Source: Neodontobutis hainanensis (lineage: Eukaryota > Chordata > Actinopteri > Gobiiformes > Odontobutidae). From it: 64,000 nucleotides of DNA. The notes beneath the pieces are model-generated. The model was not told the DNA's origin. It was given only the letters and a program-made list of their open reading frames with translations, and did no database searches. The stretch is taken from contig JALDNG010000081.1 in NCBI GenBank assembly GCA_024349245.1, positions 3,075,001 through 3,139,000 on the forward strand, written 5' to 3'. The translations under genes and the position numbers were made by a program. Positions 32,893-44,000 of the stretch are shown here, piece after piece (positions within the stretch are counted from its first letter, which is position 1; each line of letters starts with the position of its first letter).

Positions 32893-35800
32893 ATGAAGGT
32901 AGACAGAAGTAAATTAAAGAAGACTCCTACAGAAGCTGTGAGTATCCATGTGTTGTGTATATGAACGTGTTTGTCTTTTATATAACACATCACTGCTTAA
33001 TCTAAAAGTATATATAGACTAAGTTCACAGTATGCGTAATTAAATGCCTGACACAAAACCTTTAAATTTAGGACCATGGCACATCATCACAAGCCAAACA
33101 TTTAAAACTCCTGAAATAGGGCTGATTTGTGTTTGACCACAATGTTACTATTGAAAAGATATGTTGAAATATCCACTATATTCTTTCTGCAGTTTATAAT
33201 TTTCCACAGGCTAATTTCTAAATTGCTTCTCTTCTAAATTCTTTTCTCTGTACAGCCGGCTGACTGTAGGATACTTATAGAAAAGCTCAAGGCATGTAGT
33301 GATGAGCAGCTCCTGGTTGAACTGCAACACATCAAGACCTGGAATATTGGCAAGGTGAGCATAAATGTATTCACATATTTTCGCAAGCATTTTTAAGATC
33401 TTTGCTTGATTAAAGTAATTGTATTATTCCTGTCTGCTTTTAGTGTGAGCTGTACCACTGGGTGGACCTTCTAGATCGCTTTGATGGCATTCTGTGTGAT
33501 GCAGGCCAGACAGTGGAGAATATGTCATGGCTGCTGGTGTGTGATCGTCCAGACAATGGGCAGCTCAAAGCTCTGCTTTTGGCAGTGCTTAACTTCACAG
33601 CACTGCTCATTGAATATAGCTTCTCTAGACACCTTTACAGCTCCATAGAGGTTGGTTTGAATCTACTGCTAAGGGAAACATTGCTGTTTCTTCAGTACAA
33701 ATAAATGTAACCCCTTTTGTGGCTCCTTTTTACAGCACTTAACCACCTTGTTAGCATCATGTGACATGCAGGTGGTCCTTTCTGTGCTGAACCTGCTATA
33801 TGTGTTCAGTAAACGATCCAACTACATCACAAGACTGGGGTCTGACAAAAGAACGCCTTTACTGGCACGTCTGCAACACCTGGCTGAGGTATGTAAATGT
33901 CTTTGTTTTCCTATTGCTTTGGTTTTAGCTCTCCATCCAAGAGAATAAGCTGTATTGTTGCATCTCTTTGTTGACTTTTGTAGAGCTGGGGTGGAAAGGA
34001 GAATGGGTTTGGTCTAGCCGAGTGCTGTAGGGATTTGCCTATGACGGTAATAATTTGCTATCCTCAAAAGCTGTTATGTAAAAGCTTATTGTAAATGTTT
34101 ATATACCATGTTATTTTATTACAATTTTTATTAATTATCTTTTCTTTTGGTGTCCTCCCCATGGTTTTTAAACAGAAGTACCCTCCCAGTGCCACAACTC
34201 TGCACTTTGAATTCTATGCTGAACCAGGCCCTGAGGTAAAGGTAGAGAGAAAGGTAAAGATTAGACTATATTTTTATACTGATTAAAAAAAAAATAAAAA
34301 AATTTTAATTGACTTTTAAAAATATTGTTTACACAGCAGACAAGTAGTAACACACTACACTATATTCACATCGAGCAGCTTGACAAGGTATAGTTGGGAT
34401 AATTTCTCAGTGAAAAAAATGCATCAAATGCACCGGGTTTTTATATTGCATGGCTTTGTATGTTTCAGATTTCAGAGAGCCCATCTGAGATTATGGAGTC
34501 ATTGACAGCAATGTATAACATCCCTAAAGATAAACAGACCTTATTGTTCACACACATTCGACTGGCCCATGGATTCTCAAATCACAAGAAGAGGCTGCAA
34601 GCTGTGCAAGCCCGACTGCATGCTATTTCTATTCTTGGTATGGAATACAAAAGAGCTACGGTGTAACAAATTGATCCAAAGTATGATTTATTTTATTTAA
34701 ATATTTAAATAATTTTCTTTGTAGTGTATTCAAATGCACTCCAAGAGTCAGCAAACAGCATTCTCTATAATGGTTTGATAGAGGAGCTGGTAGATGTGCT
34801 GCAGATTACAGACAAACAGCTTGTGGTAAGACCAAAGTTAATTTCTCTTTTATTTGACCCTGTGTAATTACACATACTGTCTCTTAAAGAATAAATGGAT
34901 TATAGTTTCTGTTGAGTCTAAGCGCCTTTTTCTTGAGACAGACATTGTTAAAGAGTTCATTTAAATTTACTCAGTGCATTGATCATGTTTTAAAGGATAT
35001 CAAGGCAGCATCTTTGCGCACTTTAACATCGATTGTTCATCTGGAAAGGACCCCTAAACTTTCAAACATCATTGACTGCACTGGCACTGCCTCGTATCAT
35101 GGTTTTTTGCCTGTATTGGTGCGCAACTGTATACAGGCAATGATAGGTGAGAATCACAGCCATGAGACTTGTTTCACATTGTGATTGCGATTGTTAACAT
35201 TTAGTTTTTAATTTGTAGATCCTCTGATGGAACCCTACCCACACCAGTTTGCTACTGCACTCTTTTCCTTCCTCTACCACTTGGCCAGCTACGATGCTGG
35301 GGGAGAGGCCCTGGTTTCCTGTGGTATGATGGAAGCTCTGTTAAAGGTAATTAGTCCATATGAGTTGGAACAATTGTTTTCTTTATCTAAAACATTTTAC
35401 TAATGCGTTATAATTTTTTTTGTAGGTGATCAAGTTCCTAGGGGATGAGCAGGATCAGATCACGTTTGTGACACGAGCAGTGCGGGTGGTGGATCTTATC
35501 ACCAACTTGGACATGGCTGCCTTTCAGTCCCACAGCGGCCTTTCCATTTTTATTTCCAGGCTAGAGGTAAATAATTGTTTTAATTTTTTTAATTGTATTT
35601 GTTGATTTTGTGCCAAATATACTAATTCCTTTTTTTTCTTCGTTCGCTTTAATGTAGCATGAGGTAGACCTATCAAGAAAAGAGTGCCCCTTTGTCATCA
35701 AGCCAAAGATTCAAAGACCTAACTCTGCTGTGGATGCTGAGGACATGGACACGGACATGGAAAGTTAGTTACCACCTTTTATTTACGAGTTCGACCTTGA

Positions 35801-38800
35801 TGTTAGAGTCTGTTTTTTTTATTGCTAAGATATTTTTGTATAATGAAGTATTAATTAGAGCAATTTCATGGTTTTCAGTGTCAGAAGTGGCCATGGAAAG
35901 CAGTCCTGGCCCATCCACATCTTCAGGTTCAAGACCGGACGTGGACCATCGAACACAGAACAATGCTGTTAACTCACCGCGTGCAGGTATATGCATTATT
36001 CAAACATAATCGCATCACAATTTAATCCAATGTAGCTATTAAAATTGTTGTTTCATATCCCAAGGTATGCAGTGTATACCGCAGAGAGCAGCACTGTTAA
36101 AATCAATGCTAAATTTCTTAAAAAAAGCCATCCAGGACCCTGCTTTCTCTGATGGTATCCGCCATGGTAAGTCATTGTTATTCAATTATTGGTGCTTTTT
36201 AATCTTATGCTGTGTTCGTTGAATAGAAGTAATACAGCACATTTGTCTTGCTACCTGTAGTAATGGATGGGTCGTTGCCTACCTCACTCAAGCACATTAT
36301 CAGTAATGCAGAATACTACGGCCCCTCTCTGTTTCTCTTAGGTAAGTTTGTAGTCTTCAGCACCTTCACTGTGCCTTTTTAAAATTGTTATATCAACTGT
36401 GAAGTGAATAAAAGTAACTGAAACTTCACTTTATGTCTAATTTTTATTTTAACTTTAGTGCTTGCATTCATTTGTCTCTCTTTGTTTTTGTTTTTTAGCA
36501 ACGGAGGTTGTGACGGTGTTTGTGTTCCAGGAGCCATCCCTGCTCTCTTCTTTACAGGATAATGGTCTCACTGATGTTATGCTGCATGCACTTCTCATCA
36601 AAGATGTGAGTTTAGAAGCTCTGTTTTACATTTCTTTTTTACAACTTAGCATTTTTAATACAGAACTTTTCATGTCCTATATGCTTGGAATTTCTTTAAA
36701 TATCATCGTCATGAGACCTGTTTCTAAAATTATTACATATCCTGAAGAGCTGTAGGGTCATGTGATATTTGCGAGACAGGTCGATAATTTCATTTGTCCT
36801 TGTAATTCAGTTAATCATATTGTTGTATGTGTTGTTCTGCACAACATGTTCCCATTTTACATTTTCTCTTTTTGCCTATTATTTATACTGTTTAAATATT
36901 TGTCTTGATTTTACCAGGTTCCAGCTACCCGTGAAGTTTTGGGGTCCCTTCCAAATGTGTTTAGCGCCCTGTGCCTGAATGCAAGAGGCCTGCACTCTTT
37001 TGTTCAATGTCAGCCGTTTGAGCGCCTCTTTAAAGTGCTTTTGTCTCCTGACTACCTGCCAGCCATGCGACGGCGACGCAGCTCTGACCCATTGGGTAAG
37101 TTGGGCTATGTGTTGACTTGGTGCCCTCAGATCATTCCCTGCGGTGCATACGTTACATTCTTCATGCTTTCAGGTGACACTGCATCCAACCTGGGCAGTG
37201 CAGTTGATGAGCTCATGAGGCACCAACCCACATTGAAGACAGATGCTACTACAGCAATTATTAAGGCAAGTTGACATTACTGAGTTTAACGGATAGTTGC
37301 TGCTATTTTACCCACCTGAATGGCTGAAGATGAATGAAGTCAAATTTGTTTTACAGTTACTAGAGGAGATTTGCAACCTAGGCCGAGCTCCAGAGTACAT
37401 CTGCCAAAAACCATCTATTCAGAAAGCAGATGGCACTGTTGCTGTACCACCTGCCCGATCCAGTCATGCAGCTGAAGAAGCATCAAGTGAAGATGAAGAA
37501 GAAGAGGAGGCTCTTCACACTTTCAGCCAACAGCAGGGGGAGCCAGAGAGCAACAGACAGTCAGTGCCAATTGAACTGTATGACGCTGAGTTCATAACAT
37601 AGTAGATTATAAAAACTACTTGAACATAGACTTCTTTCACTCAAATTAGTTAACTTTTTTATGTGAACCTTTCAATAAGTTGTGTATTTATGTATTTTTT
37701 TTCAAGGGTTGTGGGCACTGAAGAACGGATACCAATTCCACTCATGGACTATATCCTGAATGTGGTGCGTAAGATTGACATGTTTTGTCATATTTCATAC
37801 TCGTTTCTACTCACACTGTGTCATGTGCTTTCCTTTTTAGATGAAATTTGTTGAATCAATATTGAGCAATAACACCACAGATGACCACTGCCAGGAGTTT
37901 GTCAACCAGAAGGGGTTGCTACCTCTGGTTTCCATTTTGGGCTTGCCGAACCTGCCTATAGATTTCCCCACGTCCGCAGCCTGCCAAGCTGTTGCTGGTG
38001 TCTGCAAATCTATACTGGTGAGAACAAAAAGTCTTTTTTTTTTTTTTTTTTTTTTTTGTATACAAATTTTTTTATGTAATTTGTATTATTCATTTTTAAA
38101 TTGGAACCTTTACACCTTCAATTTACACAATCGTCATTTTTAGACCCTCTCCCATGAGCCTAAGGTCCTCCAAGAGGGCCTGTGCCAACTGGATAGCATC
38201 CTGACATCACTGGAGCCTTTGCATCGGCCGATTGAGGTGCCCGGAGGATCAGTGCTTCTCAGAGAGCTGGCTAATGCGGGACATGTTACGGATGCCACAT
38301 TGTCAGCACGTGCAACGCCCCTGTTGCATGCTTTGACAGCCGCACACGCCTACATTCTCATGTTTGTCCATACTTGCAGAGTAGGACAAGTAAGTAATGC
38401 TGAGGGTTTTATAGTGCACAACCATTTGTACATAGTACAAATTAATTTTCGAGTCAGATTGTCAAGTTAGCCACCTTTTTACTTAAAGTGCTTTAATGTG
38501 TCCCATTTCCTCAATGCGCAGAGTGAAATCAGGGCTATCTCAGTCAACCAGTGGGGCTCCCAACTAGGGTTGAGCGTTCTCAATAAGCTTAGTCAACTCT
38601 ACTGCTCTCTTGTGTGGGAGAGCACGGTCCTACTCTCTCTCTGCACACCGAACAGGTGACTCTAAAGAATTAAGCCTTTTTTATTGCACACCTCATCTGC
38701 ATTTGGTTAAACCTGTCAATTCTGTGCTTTTAGTCTGCCTCCAGGCTGTGAGTTTGGTCAGGCTGATATGCAGAAATTGGTACCCAAAGAAGAGAAACCA

Positions 38801-40603
38801 TCTGGAAGCACTGCAGCAGCCACCGCATCAGGCTCCAGAAAAACGGGTAACTTCTTTTAATGGTTTTATCCAGTTAGTATGAAACATCCCTCACCAACAT
38901 CTGTCGGTTCTGTCTTGATCTAACAGAGTCTGAGGCTGTATCTGTGGACTCGTCTGCTGGTGTATTGTTGGAAGGAATGGGTCTAGATGGGGATACACTG
39001 GCTCCCATGGAGACCGACGAGCCCGCTACGTTGGACCCTAAGGCCAAATCCAAACTCACACCAGCTATGGCCACTCGCATCAAACAAATCAAACCTCTTC
39101 TTTCTGGTAAGATGTCAAAATTAAATGCATTTGTTAATTGAAAAATGCCTTTTAACAATTGATAAATGTAAGTTAGGTTGGTCTTAAGACAATTGCTTTC
39201 GTCTTTCTAGCTTCCTCTCGACTTGGCAGGGCTCTGGCTGAACTCTTTGGCCTGTTAGTAAAGCTGTGTGTGGGCTCCCCAGTTCGACAGCGTCGCTCCC
39301 ATCATGCAACAAGCACAGGTACTACCCCAACACCTGCTGCACGGGCCACTGCCTCTGCCCTAACCAAACTGCTCACCAAGGGTCTGAGTTGGCAGCCACC
39401 ACCTTACACGCCAACACCTCGCTTTAGGTAAATACATTATACTTGCAATAATAATAATAAAAAAAAAAGGTTTATGATCATAAAATTAATTTTAGGTGCT
39501 TCCTTTCCACAGGCTGACTTTTTTCATTTGCTCAGTGGGGTTTACATCTCCCATGTTGTTCGATGAAAGGAAGTACCCCTATCACCTCATGCTGCAAAAG
39601 TTCTTCTGTTCTGGAGGGCACGATGCCTTGTTTGAGTAAGCCCTAACTGCTGTTGACCTATTAAAATTAGGATGACAACCATTTGTGCCTGTTGGCATGA
39701 CATCATGATCATATCCATCATATGAAGTCAGTTATTTTTTTTTTTCTGTGCAGGACTTTTAATTGGGCCCTGTCAATGGGTGGCAAGGTGCCTGTGACTG
39801 AGGGTCTAGAGCATGCAGATTTACCAGATGGGACGGGGGAGTTTTTGGATGCATGGTTGATGCTAGTGGAGAAAATGGTAAATCCAAGCACAGTCCTGGA
39901 CTCACCACATTCTCTGCCAGCAAAAATGCCTGGGGTCACACCCACCATGCCTCAATTCAGTGCCCTCAGATTCCTCATTGTCACTCAAAAAGTAAGTATT
40001 ATTTTTTTTGTAAAACTGCAGTTTAAAATTTTTATATATCGCTCTTTGGTGTACACCTTGTCTTGTGCACAGTAAATAAAGTATAATTCTTTGTCATTCA
40101 CAATGAATGCCATTTAAATGTATAAAAAACAAATATTTTCAGAACATAAAATAAGTGCTTAAACTAAATGTGCAACATCAGCCCGAATGTGCAATGTTTG
40201 TATCAAAAACGCAACTTAATACAAATGTGCTAAAACTCTCTTTTTCACCAAGGCTGCGTTCAGCTGCATCCGCAGTCTGTGGAACAGGAAACCCCTGAAG
40301 GTCTACGGAGGCAGGATGGCTGAGTCCATGTTGGCCATTCTGTGCCACATTTTGAGAGGAGAGCCTGTAATCCAGGAGCGACTCACCAAAGAGCGAGAGG
40401 GGGCAGTACGTCCTGATGAGGAGCCTGCTCCACCTGTTTCTTTGGGAGGAGGGAGTGGAGCCCCTGGATCAAGTGCAACAGGTGGAGAGGGATCTGCAAC
40501 AACAGGATCATCTACTGGAGCACCGTCAGGGGGATCGACAGATGATTCGAGTAACTCTAGTGCCCGCCGGGAGCCTCAAGTTAACCAGGCCCAGCTCACA
40601 CAG
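32893..40603 (+). other. huwe1: huwe1 exons 1-30: N-terminal armadillo-like (DUF908/DUF913) region
   Basis: Exons: 32893-32937, 33256-33354, 33444-33650, 33736-33888, 33984-34046, 34176-34253, 34337-34387, 34469-34637, 34725-34825, 34996-35146, 35219-35346, 35426-35566, 35658-35763, 35879-35986, 36065-36166, 36261-36341, 36499-36605, 36918-37095, 37174-37265, 37357-37577, 37707-37764, 37841-38017, 38144-38389, 38522-38655, 38734-38846, 38927-39106, 39211-39427, 39513-39635, 39754-39991 and 40253-40603. The sequence is close to human throughout, for example [20 protein letters not shown] and [20 protein letters not shown]. The exon at 35879-35986 is Ser/Pro-rich with no human counterpart that I recall. 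The 40253 exon ends in a Gly/Ser/Thr-rich linker. In solved HUWE1 structures this part forms a ring-shaped solenoid. Confidence 0.93.
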
Positions 40604-41050
40604 GTACTCCTACACAAATGTTATATTTTCTATAGCTCAACAGGTTATTAGCGTAGTTTGGGCAGGACAGTGTTGATTATCTAACGTGGCCAAAATGACA
40701 GGACACTAAACCGACTCCTGTTGATTACCAATTTTCCTCCCTTATATTATGCATAAACTGAATGCTGGGCCACCATTTGTTTTATAACAGGAAAGATGCA
40801 GAGGGGGAGAGAGGCACGAACAGGTCCGCCAGGAGCAGCTACAGCAGGTATAATAGCCATCAGAAAGAGGAGAAAAAGTGAGACTTAAGTAGAGGGAAGG
40901 AGAAAAGAACAGGGTAGGGTTAAAACTATTGAAGTAATAAAATCAATAGTGCCAAATTTCAAGCCTTTTTTAAAAGCCTTAAAAATCGCAAACTGGTATT
41001 AAATTTCCTGTGTATAGGTCTTGAATTTTGTAGCTCATTAATATTATTGA

Positions 41051-41081
<31 letters not shown>

Positions 41082-44000
41082 TCTTTATATTGCTGTCAAA
41101 ACTAGCCACTTTGTGTTTGATAATTGTGTCGGTTGACTTGTTTTACACGGCCCAACAAAGTTTGCGTCATTGCGCAATAGCTGTCAGCCGCAGCAGTGAG
41201 GCTTGAGTAAAAACTTAAATCCGTACAGTTTACTCTTGTGTAGCTCAACCTAATGGGAAAGTGTCTGTATAAGCTGCTTTTGGAATAGGTTCCCAGCGCT
41301 TCACAGGTAAGGCGGCAGTCTTGGCAAAAACCACCTTTGAGCGATGACCCTATCAAACAAATTTTCAGCAACTACATCTTGGCCTTGTTATAAACGTGCC
41401 CTAGCCTGTGCCTGATTTTAGGGGCACACGAGAGAGCATGGAAAATGTCTTAACTGGTTTACATAAAGTTACAGGGTTCCGCGGTAAAAATGCCACCTAC
41501 TGTTTGTGCAGCCACATTCAAGCACATGTCCTGCTCTAAACACTGGCTTTGACATGGAATACCACCAGAGTAATAACAGCGATAGATTTCCATTGCTCGG
41601 TCCCTTCTTTTACACACAGACCGCTGTCGGTCTCTGTTCAGAGCAGAATTGACAAACGCGCTGCTTCTGGGGAGTCTTGTACTCAAAAGTAAATGTCCCA
41701 TTACCCCATAGAGAACAGAGAATCTGAGCAGTGATTTGCTTTGGAAAAGAGGCTGAATTTCAATTGTTGCACTGCTATTGTACATGGTCTAGAGACCATC
41801 TCTGTCTGAGAAATTTGTTATTATATAATGAGTCAGGATAAAACTAAATGTTGGATCTACTGTTTGTAGCTTATTGTTGTCACAGAGGTGTTTGATGAAA
41901 GTGAGTGACTTTGCTGCAGCCACTAAGTTGATGCCGTATGCGGCCATTAATCGAACCATTATCATGTTATAACAAGTTAATTCTGTTTTCTAGAGAAAAA
42001 AAATAAAATTTTCTTATCTCAGAAAAATAATAGTTGTTTTCCTGGTAAAACGACAAAATTAACTTGTTCTAACAAGATAATGGAAGGGTAAAAAATTTTT
42101 TTAATTAGATTTATTTATTTTTTATATTATATATTATATAGCTCTTTTCCCCTAGTAGGCACTCAAAGCGCAAGTTATTGATATATACGTGTACAGCTTC
42201 CGTACATTCAAATAATAGACTTGTTAGTTTAAAATTGGTTTTTATTTTATTTTTTTTTATTTTAAGTGGCATTAAATTTCACATTACAAAACCTGGAGCT
42301 ACCCTGAAAGAATATTAGTAGAGATGGAAACAAAAATAAATGTTGTGTTTACAGAGGCACTTTTTTGTATTAAAAAATACAAAAAATGTTTGTTTGGTTA
42401 ATTAATTTTTTTTTTGCTCCTACAATGCCATTTTTTTGTTTACTCTTGTGTAAGTCTATATTTTTTTTTTTCAATGTCCTTTTTAGCTTGTGGACATGGG
42501 TTTCTCAAGAGAACATGCCATGGAGGCTCTACTGAATACAAGCACTATGGAACAGGCTACCGAGTATTTACTCACACATCCTCCTCCTCTTCTTGGTGGA
42601 GCAGTAAGAGTAAGGATTCATGCTTGTACAGAGAAACACTATTCAGTCTTTGAGAATTTTGTTTTAATATGTTGTCCACATTTGTGTTTTTTGTACATCT
42701 AGGATCTGACTATGTCTGAGGAGGACCAGATGATGAGGGCCATTGCCATGTCACTTGGACAAGAGGTCAGCATGGAGCAACGTTCTGACTCACCTGAGGT
42801 CTGTCTTCGTATTATACTTTTTGAGTGACCTTTTTACAAACCCAAAGACATTACAGTTAAAAAAAAAACCTGAAGGCCTGCAAGTTGCTGTGTGCAGAGG
42901 TTTTTTCACCTTGCTGTTATGTGAGCTATACGCTCTTTCCTATGCACCCGTCCCAAGAAACGGATGTGCATATTTTTCATAACAAACCCATTAAAGAGAT
43001 CTATCTCACCAGGAAGCAGCACGGCGGCGTGAAGAGGAAGACAGGAGAGCCAGGGAGCGGGCAGAGGAAGAGGAGGCCCGCTGCTTGGAGCGCTTCATGG
43101 AGGCTGAGCCGCTGGACCCTCAGGAACTGCATACCTTCACTGACTCCATGCTGCCTGGCTGCTTTCATCTTTTGGATGAGCTGCCTGATACTGTCTACAG
43201 GCTGTGTGACCTCCTGATGACTGCTATTAAGAGAAGTGGCCCAGAGTACAGGGATCTCATTCTTGGCCAAGTTGTTCACCAGGTGACTGATGCATGTTTA
43301 TAGTGCAGTGAGCTCTCTAAAGTTTACTAACACCCATTTTTTTGTGTATTAATCCACATGTCACATTCAATAATAGGGTTTCAATGTCTGCACTTGTGAC
43401 TAGACTTGGAAGACAAAAAAAGTCAATGTGAGATTTGATGAAAATGCATTTGTCACCCTGATTGTTTGTGATCTGTAGGTATGGGAGGCAGCTGATGTGC
43501 TCATCAAGGCAGCAGTGCCCCTTACAACCAGTGACACAAAGACGGTGTCAGAGTGGACCAAACAGATGGCTACACTGCCCCAGGCCTCAAAACTGGCTAC
43601 TCGAATTCTGCTACTAACACTGCTCTTTGAGGTAAGTGAAACATACTAGGTCTACAAATGTTCATGTAGGCACTTTATGGGATTCAAATATATAAGATAA
43701 GATAGGACTTTATTGATCCCACATTTGTGAAATTCACTTGTACAGCAGCCTTTAGAAAGGTAATGTGCATAAAGAAAAGTGTGCATGCAATAGAATAAAA
43801 AAAATAAAAATTTACAATCTCAGCAGCGTTTTTATTGGAATAAACCAAACAAAAGCTATCTATATACATATTTACAAAGTAAAGAAGGAAAAAAAAGTTT
43901 TTAAACTGGTTGAATAACAACTTAATACTTTTTTTAAGGAGCTGAAGTTGGTGTGTGCCAGAGTGGTAGAAAACAGCGGAATCCTTGATTTGCTGATTAA

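Noticed and set aside
4547..37925. let-7 seed matches (CTACCTC) in wnk3 and huwe1 coding exons at 4547, 36279 and 37919, suggesting feedback by the hosted microRNAs
   Set aside because: A 7-mer is expected about four times per strand in 64 kb. The sites are in coding exons, none was found in the 3' UTR stretches I scanned, and there is no conservation evidence.
41459..41785. 108-codon minus-strand frame in a huwe1 intron
   Set aside because: It lies inside the transposon bounded by 40910 and 42306 and resembles no transposase that I recognise. Length alone is weak evidence.
40791..42486. Possible snoRNA-like C/D boxes in huwe1 introns (also looked at 43283-43478 and 55585-56195)
   Set aside because: Box C-like and box D-like words were only about 30-45 nt apart and lacked a closing stem.
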